Positions 1 through 7,384 of a DNA stretch of 64,000 bases are shown here, one piece after another (position 1 is the stretch's first letter; every line of letters begins with the position of its first letter). The position numbers were made by a program, and so were the translations under genes. The notes under the pieces were generated by a model. The model saw only the letters and a list, made by a program, of their open reading frames with translations, did not search any database and was not told where the DNA came from. Source of the DNA: Oscillospiraceae bacterium (GTDB lineage Bacteria; Bacillota; Clostridia; Oscillospirales; Oscillospiraceae); the NCBI GenBank assembly GCA_910575815.1, contig CAJTFN010000017.1, forward strand, positions 1-64,000, in the 5' to 3' direction.

Positions 1-2
1 AG

Positions 3-578
3 GACAAGCGCAACCGGCACATCTACCTCCCCCAGCCGAAAAAGAGCAAACCCGGCTCCACCACCCGGCGCGCCCGGTGGGACTTCCCCAGCCCCTACAC
101 TATGCGGCTTCGCATTGTCCGGTTTCAACTGGACAACGGCAATTTTGAAACGCTGGCAACCTCACTTCCCCGGTCATTCACCGTTGACGATTTGAAAGAG
201 ATTTACCACCGGCGTTGGGGGATTGAAACCAGTTTCCGGGACTTAAAGTACAGTGCGGGGCTTGTGAACCTTCACGGCAAACGGGATGACTTTGTGGAGC
301 AGGAAATCTACGCGGCTCTTACTGCCTTTAACTTCACCAGCCGCATTGTGCAGGAAACTGTTGTTCAGCAACCGACCGATGGCCTGTATGCCTATGCTGT
401 AAACTTCAAAATGGCGCTCACTCTCTGTAAAGAATTTCTCAATGGTCCGGACATAACCGGGAAAGATGTCATGCAGAAAATCAGCCGCCACACCGTTCCA
501 ATCCGGCCGGGACGGCAGGACGAGCGAAACCTTCGGGCGAAGGGCTTCGGCTGGTTCACATACCGCATTGCGGCCTAA
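3..578 (+). CDS. IS4-family transposase, C-terminal part (cut by window edge)
   Basis: DDE transposase of an insertion sequence. The frame is open to the window's first bases, so the N-terminal part lies outside. About 65 residues into the visible part is the IS4 signature YHRRWGIETSFRDLKYS, which fits the Y-x2-R-x3-E-x6-K motif carrying the catalytic Glu. The C-terminal region beyond it is complete and ends at TAA. An ATG at 102 is internal, because similar-looking coding sequence precedes it. A hairpin terminator follows at 646. The IS ends were not located. The family call is firm; activity is unknown. Confidence 0.85.
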   Translation, partial: DKRNRHIYLPQPKKSKPGSTTRRARWDFPSPYTMRLRIVRFQLDNGNFETLATSLPRSFTVDDLKEIYHRRWGIETSFRDLKYSAGLVNLHGKRDDFVEQEIYAALTAFNFTSRIVQETVVQQPTDGLYAYAVNFKMALTLCKEFLNGPDITGKDVMQKISRHTVPIRPGRQDERNLRAKGFGWFTYRIAA

Positions 579-645
579 AAAATGGGGGGCGGGGGTTGAT
601 TCTACCGCCCCCCCACCTCTGTTTATTTTTGAAAAAGCCCGAAAT

Positions 646-668
646 CGGCCCCGAAAGGGCCGGTTTTT
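646..668 (+). terminator. Intrinsic terminator after the transposase
   Basis: A perfect 6-bp GC stem, CGGCCC/GGGCCG (646-651 with 657-662), with loop CGAAA, is followed by GTTTTT. It lies about 70 bases after the transposase stop. Confidence 0.6.
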
Positions 669-1080
669 CCAAAAAATGCGCCGTGATAATTTAACGGCAG
701 AAAATCTGTGTTTAAGATTACCGCTCTTTTAAAAATCTCAACATGTCCCGGAAATGTAGCAGAAAACGGCTGGAGTGCTTCTTTTCCTGCATAAATCACG
801 CTTGCCCTAAAAATACAACTTGCCCCAGAAATGCCATAAAACCAGTTTTTGCACCTCCCCATTTTTTGAAGAAAATTGCCCCAGAACCAGCCGATAAGTT
901 AAGGAAAAATCCAAATTTCAACATGTCTTGTCCATGATGTAGAAATGAGCGGTTTTGGTCAAAAACCGCAAGAACCTCAAAATACTGCTGAAAAAATCAA
1001 CAAGTCGGGGGAATGTCGATAAAAAAGCGGGAAAGTCCGTTTTTGCAGACTTTTCCGAAAACACCCTTGCAATTTCTTCC
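669..1080. repeat. Non-coding stretch with degenerate repeats of about 78 bp
   Basis: No convincing gene. The words CAACATGTC (739), CAACTTGCC (816), CAACATGTC (919) and CAACAAGTC (998) recur. Each is followed within a few bases by GAAATG-like and AAAACGG-like text. Spacings are 77 and 79 bp for the outer pairs, with a weaker copy near 873. This looks like a decayed tandem array. It is AT-richer than the neighbouring genes. The match is by eye and could be partly chance. Confidence 0.4.
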
Positions 1081-1120
1081 GTCATAGGTTAAAATAGTTG
1101 CGGAGACATAAATAGCGGCA

Positions 1121-1150
1121 GAGCATAGCGGGTTGCCGCCCGCTATGCTC
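1121..1150. other. 12-bp perfect hairpin upstream of the SLH gene
   Basis: GAGCATAGCGGG (1121-1132) pairs perfectly with CCCGCTATGCTC (1139-1150) across a 6-base loop. No T-run follows, so it is not an obvious terminator. It may be part of a leader RNA or a protein-binding palindrome in the non-coding region before the SLH protein. Confidence 0.5.
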
Positions 1151-1282
1151 CGATGAAGAGTGGAGTAAGCACTCAACACCATAGTCTATCCAGACTACAC
1201 CGTATCTCCCATTATACTGTCATATCGCCCAATTTGCAACAGGAAATGGGTTTGGTGTTTCGCTTTGATTGATTTCAGTCAG

Positions 1283-1316
1283 GCGGTGTTGAGTTATACG
1301 CTCAACACCGCTTTTT
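1283..1316 (+). terminator. Intrinsic terminator upstream of the SLH gene
   Basis: An 11-bp perfect stem, GCGGTGTTGAG/CTCAACACCGC (1283-1293 with 1301-1311), has a 7-base loop and is followed by TTTTTA. It lies 90 bases before the SLH start codon. It ends either an upstream transcript or a leader RNA of the SLH gene. The word CTCAACACC also occurs at about 1170, so an alternative pairing is possible. Confidence 0.65.
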
Positions 1317-1320
1317 ATGT

Positions 1321-1381
1321 TTCCAACAGACCCCAGGGCGGGGGCGCGTCCCCCCGCCCGCCCTTCGGGGTTTTGTTGGAA
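1321..1381 (+). promoter_or_regulatory. Nested inverted repeat in the SLH leader
   Basis: TTCCAACA (1321-1328) pairs with TGTTGGAA (1374-1381). Inside is a GC hairpin GGGCGGGGG/CCCCCGCCC (1336-1344 with 1351-1359). The structure ends just before the AGAGGAAG ribosome site of the SLH gene, so it could influence translation or mRNA stability. The function is inferred only from position. Confidence 0.4.
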
Positions 1382-1408
1382 ATTTTATTTTGAGAGGAAG
1401 AAAGTCAG

Positions 1409-2512
1409 ATGAAGAAGAAAATCGTATCCTTAATCCTAACTTTGGCACTATGCCTTGGCCTAACTGTCCCAGCTTTTGCGGAGGAAAGTATACACACGGT
1501 TTACCTGAACGGCTATGGCTATGATACCTCTGACGGCCTTACAGGGGTCAAGGAGGGAAGCATGGTGCAAGCGCAGGTGGATTTGACTGTCAAGGGAACG
1601 TTGAAGCAAGTCGATACTGGTTTGATCCGTGATTTCACTGATAGCGGAGATTTTACTTATCCGGTCTATGAGGCACCAGCCTCCGGGGTGGTAGTGACCG
1701 TATGGAACTATGATTGGTTCCATGAGCTCTACTCTTGGATTGAGAGCGCTGTCATCAGTAAGGTTTCCTATGATATGACAAGCAAGAGCTACACTGTCCT
1801 ACAAGAAAATGCCGTCCAATGGAATGAATCCCCATTAGAGGTGGAGGAGTCAGAGTTCCAGAACGTTCCAGAAGGGACTTGGGTACATTTGACCGAACCG
1901 GGAACCTACCTGATAGACATCCGCTGTGCCGTTATTGCGGGCGGCTGTATCGCTGTGGTCATCATCCCGCCTTCTGAAAGCGAAACGCCTGTAAAGACCG
2001 ATTTTACCGATGTGAATGCAAGCGACTACTTCGCTGACGCAGTACAGTGGGCCGTAGAGAAAAATATCACCAGCGGCACCAGCAAGACCACGTTCTCCCC
2101 CGGCGCAACTTGCAGTAAAGCGCAGATCTTGACCTTTCTGTGGCGCGCTAACGGCTCACCGGAGCCGACAGCAGCGAATCCGTTTACAGATATTAAACCC
2201 GTCGATTACTTCTATAAGGCGGCTCTGTGGGCCGCTGAAAAGGGGCTTGTGTCCGGTTCCACCTTTGGCGCAAACACCGATTGTACCCGAGCCATGACTG
2301 TGGAATATATGTGGAAAGCGGCGGGAAGCCCCGCACCTGCTGGCAAAGCCGATTTTGATGACGTTCCTGCCAATGCAGACTATGCGCAAGCTGTGGCTTG
2401 GGCAGTTGAGAAGAACATCACAAGCGGAACCGGTGACGGTAATTTCTCTCCCGCCACAACCTGTACCCGTGGGCAAATTGTTACGTTTCTGTATCGCGCT
2501 ATGGGAAAATAA
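1409..2512 (+). CDS. SLH-domain cell-surface protein
   Basis: Secreted protein predicted to sit on the cell wall. Residues 1-25 form a classic signal peptide (KKK, hydrophobic core, cut after AFA). Residues 26 to about 195 match no family I recognise. The C-terminal half holds three S-layer-homology domains at about 197-250, 258-306 and 315-367. Each starts FTDV/FTDI/FDDV and carries the A-x-x-W-A-x-E-K-x-(I/L)-x-S-G core. SLH domains bind pyruvylated secondary wall polymers. The start ATG follows AGAGGAAG. A strong bidirectional terminator closes the gene. GC is lower than in the genes to the right. The ligand of the N-terminal half is unknown. Confidence 0.88.
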   Translation: MKKKIVSLILTLALCLGLTVPAFAEESIHTVYLNGYGYDTSDGLTGVKEGSMVQAQVDLTVKGTLKQVDTGLIRDFTDSGDFTYPVYEAPASGVVVTVWNYDWFHELYSWIESAVISKVSYDMTSKSYTVLQENAVQWNESPLEVEESEFQNVPEGTWVHLTEPGTYLIDIRCAVIAGGCIAVVIIPPSESETPVKTDFTDVNASDYFADAVQWAVEKNITSGTSKTTFSPGATCSKAQILTFLWRANGSPEPTAANPFTDIKPVDYFYKAALWAAEKGLVSGSTFGANTDCTRAMTVEYMWKAAGSPAPAGKADFDDVPANADYAQAVAWAVEKNITSGTGDGNFSPATTCTRGQIVTFLYRAMGK

Positions 2513-2553
2513 ATCCGGGCGGCTTATGCTGTCTTGACAACATATAGGCGATG

Positions 2554-2604
2554 AAAAAACGCCCACCCCCTTTTTAAGAAGCAAAAGGGGGTGGGCGTTT
2601 TTTT
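2554..2604. terminator. Strong bidirectional terminator
   Basis: A 15-bp perfect stem (2560-2574 with 2583-2597) pairs CGCCCACCCCCTTTT with its complement across an 8-base loop. A-run and T-run flanks let it work in both directions. It lies 48 bases after the SLH stop. Confidence 0.85.
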
Positions 2605-2824
2605 CAGGTGCGGGAAATCCTTAATTTAATGACATTGGTCTCCCCGGCGCTCTTAGGCGACAAAGCACAGCGAATGGTACTTCATCAATTGTGGCAAATT
2701 GAGTTTACCATGATTCGCAGCCGATTGCAAGTAAAATCTGTCGTCCGAAAAGAGGTGAAACAAGGAGCGTTTCCTTTACTGTGTGTTGACGATAGATATT
2801 TTATTTGCAAAGGAGTACGATTTA

Positions 2825-3721
2825 ATGCATATTTCCGCCCATTTGGGCCTTCCACCTGGTCATTCGCATTTTCCCTTTGTCGACATTACAACCCGCAGCG
2901 ATACCAGACTGTTTCTTGACCCCTGCCTGATTGAACGAAGTCAAGATGATTTCAGCAGATATGCTGCCGCACTTATATCCGATTTCGAAGATAAACTGTA
3001 TTGGGATATGCGGCATGGACATTGGGGCTGTACCGCTGTCTTTGACGAAGCGCATGAAATCAATGACACCAAGCTTGGATATGGCACAGGCTATAACGGG
3101 AAAGGTAAGACACCACACGGTATGCGGGACAGTCTGAGCGGTCTGTGTAAGTTGGCGAACAACATCCCATCCATTTCCCGGATACAAGATATATCCATTT
3201 TTGTTGAAGACTTTGCAGAGGACTGCATGAGTGATCTTTTGACAAATATTTTGAGACTTCCTCTCAGCCAGTTCACTGCCGAACTTATGCGCACTTATGA
3301 TAAAACGCCCACTAGCAAGCATATAATTAAGTCCTGGGATTTACATGCTCACTCTTGGGTCGAAACTGAGCAGCCATATTGGACGGTCACCGGACAAAAA
3401 ATTCTGCTCGTCCCAAAATGGTGGGTGCGAAAAAACTTTCTCTTTAAAGCTCATCAATACCTATATGGTGTTATCATCGAGCGGATGAAGATGGAACCAG
3501 GATATGAGAACCTTACCAAAATAGACGTCTGGAAAAACATGGAGCGTGATTTCGAGCACTGGGAATATGCCAAAGTCATCGAGTACACGCAAAGACATCC
3601 AGATGCCTTAAGCGACTATCATACCCGTATACCGAAGTATTATAACCGCTCTGCTGGTTGTATGGACGATAACGACCTTGACCAGGCTGTCTATGGTCGT
3701 TTAATTTCGGAAATTGCATAA
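2825..3721 (+). CDS. Uncharacterised cytosolic protein, 298 residues
   Basis: Function not recognised. The start ATG at 2825 is chosen because AAGGAG lies 9 bases upstream. The earlier in-frame start at 2783 has no ribosome site. The protein has no signal peptide or membrane span. It is rich in aromatic and acidic residues, with His/Trp clusters (DMRHGHWG, FEHWEYAKV) and an FLDPCLIE segment near residue 30. I have the impression of a small conserved Clostridia family of this type but cannot name it. The region is clearly lower in GC than the chromosomal genes to the right, which suggests horizontal transfer. A tiny basic ORF with its own ribosome site follows after 21 bases, so the two probably share a transcript. 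Confidence 0.7.
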   Translation: MHISAHLGLPPGHSHFPFVDITTRSDTRLFLDPCLIERSQDDFSRYAAALISDFEDKLYWDMRHGHWGCTAVFDEAHEINDTKLGYGTGYNGKGKTPHGMRDSLSGLCKLANNIPSISRIQDISIFVEDFAEDCMSDLLTNILRLPLSQFTAELMRTYDKTPTSKHIIKSWDLHAHSWVETEQPYWTVTGQKILLVPKWWVRKNFLFKAHQYLYGVIIERMKMEPGYENLTKIDVWKNMERDFEHWEYAKVIEYTQRHPDALSDYHTRIPKYYNRSAGCMDDNDLDQAVYGRLISEIA

Positions 3722-3742
3722 GCCACAAGAGGAGGAATAACC

Positions 3743-3796
3743 ATGGCTGTACATCATGGCGGTAAAGTTGGAAAAGCCGCTAAAACATTGCGTTAA
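3743..3796 (+). CDS. 17-residue basic peptide ORF
   Basis: ATG at 3743 lies 6 bases after a strong AGAGGAGG ribosome site. The ORF encodes MAVHHGGKVGKAAKTLR and then TAA. The Gly/Ala/Lys composition and the good ribosome site argue for translation. It may be the truncated start of a longer Lys/Ala-rich peptide. A different frame stays open from about 3787 to the TAG at 3907, so a frameshift could have shortened it. A hairpin follows at 3856. The function is unknown. Confidence 0.45.
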   Translation: MAVHHGGKVGKAAKTLR

Positions 3797-3855
3797 TAGT
3801 GGTAAGGAACTCACGCAAGGAGACTGTTGGCTGACAATTCGTAGTGCAAAAGCGC

Positions 3856-3896
3856 AAGATGGGTTATGGATTTATAAATTATCCACAGCCCATCTT
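3856..3896 (+). terminator. Imperfect hairpin ending the 2825-3796 unit
   Basis: AAGATGGG (3856-3863) pairs with CCCATCTT (3889-3896). Inner pairing TTATGGAT/ATCCACAG includes wobble pairs. It is followed by TGTGCTT, a weak T-run. Probable terminator of the unknown gene and peptide. Confidence 0.45.
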
Positions 3897-4000
3897 TGTG
3901 CTTATTAGAAGTTTACCAAGCAAGTGTGTGCCATCGGTCCCGTCTGCCTGGCTCTCTGCGCCGCGCGGTGGCTGGAATATAGTGGATTCAGAGTACGAAT

Positions 4001-4036
4001 AGCCGCCGTATCACGTTTCTCCGTGATACGGCGGCT
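4001..4036. terminator. 15-bp perfect hairpin after the GLUG protein gene
   Basis: AGCCGCCGTATCACG (4001-4015) pairs perfectly with CGTGATACGGCGGCT (4022-4036) across a 6-base loop. It lies downstream of the minus-strand GLUG/MMPL operon. Flanking T-runs are short, so termination strength is uncertain. The stretch 3797-4144 holds no gene. Confidence 0.5.
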
Positions 4037-4144
4037 TTGAGTCTATAGCGGCAGAATATGGTCCAGGCCGGTACTGCGCCCCTGCTCTTTTTGCCGGGAT
4101 TCGATTTGCCGGATGAAATAAGTCTATCCAGCGAGCGGGGCATT

Positions 4145-7100
4145 TTATTTCGATGCTGGCTCCTCTTTTCCTTTCTGAGCCTTGGCGGCCTTTCTCTTGT
4201 GTTTGCCGGCAATCAGCACGAGTGCTGCCAAGGCAGCCAAACCGCCCACGACAGCGGGGATCAGCCACAGGGCGCTCCGAGTAGATTGGATACAGAAAGT
4301 GCCCTGGGTTCCGGTCATGGTCAGCAATAGATACTGTCCGTTTTGGACGGCTTCCACCTGTTGCCACTGGCCGTTCTGATACTGCCAGACATGGGTACCG
4401 CTGTCAGGGCTTAACAGCCGCAAAGGAACGGAATCCTCTGGCTCCGCTCCAGCGAGAACGACGTCCCACACGACGGCCTGCTCCCCCGCCTCCTGGGGCG
4501 GAACCTGGACGCTGTCTGTCACATGGAGAACGGCGTCCCCGGTAAACTGTCCCTCCGCCAGGGCCAGGGCCAGCTTTCCGGACAGCTCCCGGCTGGCCAC
4601 CACAGTAACCCAAGGGGTATAGACCGCGTTCACGGTCAGGTCGGAGCGCAGGCCGGAGACATCAAACTCCGGCCAGACGCCGTAATTGCCCTCCAGCTCT
4701 GGCACAGGGGGCAGGTCGAGCCTGGACAGGTCCTCCCCGTAGAGGAATGGAATCTGCGCCACCGTTTTTTCCTCCGCCACCAGAGTCAGCGTAAAGGCGG
4801 TGAACTCTGGCGGAATATCGGGCAGCTGGCTCAGCGCGTTAAAGGGGATGGGCTCGGCCCGCCCCGCGTAGCTGACGCCGTCCACCCCGGCGGTGCAGGT
4901 GTCTACAAAGAGATTGCCGGACAGCGCCCCATCCGTCTCTATGCCGCCGGCAATGGCTCCCAGATACTCCGTGCCTTCCTCGATTGTGACGATGGCACGG
5001 CAGTCCCGCAGACGGCTGGCCCAGCCGGCAATGCCGCCGACGTAATTCTCTCCGGACAGGGTGCTCTTGACATGGCAGCTGCGGATGGAGGCGTCCGCAT
5101 AGCCGGCCACACCCCCCACATAGTTCCCGCCGGTGCTGGCTACCGGGCCGTAATTCTGGCACTCCAAGGCAGTACCCAGGTCCATGCGCCCCGCCAGACC
5201 GCCCACGCAGTCCTTCTTGCCGGTGACGGCCCCACGATTGACGCAGTTCATCAGCACCGCCTTGGTCTCGTAGCTGCTGCCAAAGGAGAACCGGCCGGTC
5301 GTGTCGTCCTCCGGGTCCAGGTCGAATTCAATGGCCACGGCACCGGCAATGCCGCCCACGTTGCGGTCTCCCTCCACGGTTCCCAGGTTGGAGCAGTCCG
5401 CCACCTTGCCCTCCCGGGTGGCGGGGATGTCCTCATCGGAGGTGTCCTGAATGATGCCCTCCAGGCCGCCTTCAGCGGTGTCCCTGGCGTCATCCATTGC
5501 GTCCAGCAGAAGGGTGAATACCGCGTTAAACTGCCGGTTGATGGCCCGCAGGTCGGCGGTCAGGGTGCCGTTCCCGGTCTGAAGGGCGCTGTTCAGCCCG
5601 TCCATCTCCTCCAGCAGGCCGCTCATGGCATCATAAAGGCTGTCGCCGGCCTGCCGGAAGTCCTCCCCCAGGGGGGTGAACTCCGCAGGACCGTCCTCGG
5701 TGAGCGTATCCACCGCATCGCCAATGGTATCCAGCGCCCGGCGCAGCAGCCGCCCGATGACGGCGGAGGTGTCAGAGGCCTCCTCCAGTGTATCCAGGGC
5801 GTCTCCCAGCTGGCTGGACAGAGCGCCGGAGCGGCTCAGGGCCTGCTGGAGCTGAGACAGGGCATCATCCAGATCATCCCCCACTCCCCGCAGGGCGCGG
5901 AATGCCTGACGCAGCTCCTCCCGCGCCGCCAGAAGAGAGCTGACGGAGATGGAGCCGCTTCCCAAATCCAGAAAGCCTTGAAAGGCGTCCAGCGCGCGTT
6001 CCAGCCGGCTTACCGCCGTGGTCAGCCCGGAGGCGGATTGCCGCAGCTTCTCCACCGCGAGACGCAGGTCCCGCGCGGCCCGATCGCCGGTGTCCACCGC
6101 GCCGCCCAGAGAATCCAAAGCGTCCCCCAGCTGGCGGGACAGGCGCTCCAGCCGCCCGCCCACGTCGGACAGATCGTCCAGGGCGGGAGAAATTTTGTCC
6201 AGCGCGCCGGTGATGTCGGCGGTCAGGGTGTTGATGGTGCCGATGTTCTCGTCGGTAAAATCGGAAACCCGGTCCAGCAGCTCCTTGGTGCTGTCCTTGG
6301 CGCTGCCGGCGTAGTCTCCCATGGCGCTGAGCTGGGCGGAGACGCTGTCTCCGGTGCGCTCCGCGTCGTCCAGCGCGCGGTTAATCAGGTTTTCCAGGGT
6401 GTTCAGCTCCTGGCGCAGCTGCTCCAGCGTGTCCCGGCCAGGGTCCACAAGCACATAGGGCTCCGCCTGGCCCACAATGCCGCCCACGTCCTTCCGTCCG
6501 TAGACGGTGCCGCTGTTGGTACAGCCGGACAGATAGCCGTCCTGCCGCCCGGCGATGCCGCCGGTGTTGTACCCCACATGGGGGTAGCCCACCGTGCCGC
6601 GATTGACGCAGCTCTGCACCACGCCGCTGGAATAGCCCACGATGCCACCGGTATCAAAGCAGCCGTCCAGCAGGTGGTAGGTTTCGTCGTCCGCCGCGGC
6701 CCGCTCCTTCAGGATGGCAGCCGTATCCGCGTCCATCAGGTCCACATTGGTTTCCTTCCGGGTCAGATTCACTCCGGCGCTGCTTTCACATTTGAGCAGC
6801 AACCCCAAATTCCGGCCCGCAATGCCGCCGGTGATATTCTTGCCGCTGACAGAACCGGAGACGGAACAACCGGTAATCTCACCGGTGATGCTGTTGTATC
6901 CGGCGATGCCGCCCACGGTGGCATCCCCCTGAACCACGCCGTGAAAGGCACAGCTTTGCAGGGTTCCTGCGTTGTTGCCCACGATGCCTCCCACGGTGGA
7001 GCGGGTACCCCCGGGGGCCACCGTACCCTTGACGGTCAAGTCCCGTACCAGCCCGCCGGGCTGGATATAGCGGAACAACCCCTGGGTGGAACCGGCGGAG

Positions 7101-7384
7101 GTGAGACACAGCCCGGAGATGGTGTGTCCCTGGCCTAAAAAGGTGCCGCCGAAAGTGGGAATGGGGGTGAAATCCACCCCGCTCAGGTCCAGGTCGGCGG
7201 TGAGGGTAACAGTCTTGCCCTGGGACCAGGTGTCCAGAGCGCAGTTTTTCCCGAAACGCTGGAGGTCCGCTACGTTAGAGATGGTGACAGTGCTTTCCTC
7301 CGTGGCCCAGGCGGGCAGGACCAGCGAGGTCAGAATCCAGACCGCCAGAAGGATGGGGAACAGCCGGTCGACACGTTTACGCAT
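4145..7384 (-). CDS. GLUG-repeat, coiled-coil surface protein with C-terminal anchor
   Basis: Exported protein of 1079 residues. The start MRKRVDRLF (ATG at 7384) is chosen because a signal peptide cut after LPAWA follows at once and AAAGGGGGCG lies upstream. Residues about 75-310 and 650-830 carry many GLUG-type repeats (GGIVGxN, GGIAGY, GCxNxGTV) built from short beta strands. Between them, about 320-640, is a long heptad-rich coiled coil, similar in style to the central region of YhgE/Pip-like proteins. A C-terminal span (LWLIPAVVGGLAALAALVLI) and a Lys-rich tail anchor it. The start overlaps the end of the MMPL gene by 8 bp, so translation is coupled and the two products probably act together at the membrane. 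The ligand is unknown. Confidence 0.8.
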   Translation of the reverse strand: MRKRVDRLFPILLAVWILTSLVLPAWATEESTVTISNVADLQRFGKNCALDTWSQGKTVTLTADLDLSGVDFTPIPTFGGTFLGQGHTISGLCLTSAGSTQGLFRYIQPGGLVRDLTVKGTVAPGGTRSTVGGIVGNNAGTLQSCAFHGVVQGDATVGGIAGYNSITGEITGCSVSGSVSGKNITGGIAGRNLGLLLKCESSAGVNLTRKETNVDLMDADTAAILKERAAADDETYHLLDGCFDTGGIVGYSSGVVQSCVNRGTVGYPHVGYNTGGIAGRQDGYLSGCTNSGTVYGRKDVGGIVGQAEPYVLVDPGRDTLEQLRQELNTLENLINRALDDAERTGDSVSAQLSAMGDYAGSAKDSTKELLDRVSDFTDENIGTINTLTADITGALDKISPALDDLSDVGGRLERLSRQLGDALDSLGGAVDTGDRAARDLRLAVEKLRQSASGLTTAVSRLERALDAFQGFLDLGSGSISVSSLLAAREELRQAFRALRGVGDDLDDALSQLQQALSRSGALSSQLGDALDTLEEASDTSAVIGRLLRRALDTIGDAVDTLTEDGPAEFTPLGEDFRQAGDSLYDAMSGLLEEMDGLNSALQTGNGTLTADLRAINRQFNAVFTLLLDAMDDARDTAEGGLEGIIQDTSDEDIPATREGKVADCSNLGTVEGDRNVGGIAGAVAIEFDLDPEDDTTGRFSFGSSYETKAVLMNCVNRGAVTGKKDCVGGLAGRMDLGTALECQNYGPVASTGGNYVGGVAGYADASIRSCHVKSTLSGENYVGGIAGWASRLRDCRAIVTIEEGTEYLGAIAGGIETDGALSGNLFVDTCTAGVDGVSYAGRAEPIPFNALSQLPDIPPEFTAFTLTLVAEEKTVAQIPFLYGEDLSRLDLPPVPELEGNYGVWPEFDVSGLRSDLTVNAVYTPWVTVVASRELSGKLALALAEGQFTGDAVLHVTDSVQVPPQEAGEQAVVWDVVLAGAEPEDSVPLRLLSPDSGTHVWQYQNGQWQQVEAVQNGQYLLLTMTGTQGTFCIQSTRSALWLIPAVVGGLAALAALVLIAGKHKRKAAKAQKGKEEPASK

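Noticed and set aside
3787-3907. Open frame after the 17-residue peptide as a separate gene
   Set aside because: No start codon or ribosome site. Noted only as a possible frameshifted continuation.
4523-7138. Plus-strand open frame of about 870 codons opposite the GLUG protein gene
   Set aside because: Antisense shadow of the repeat-rich minus-strand gene, which has signal peptide, repeats and anchor.
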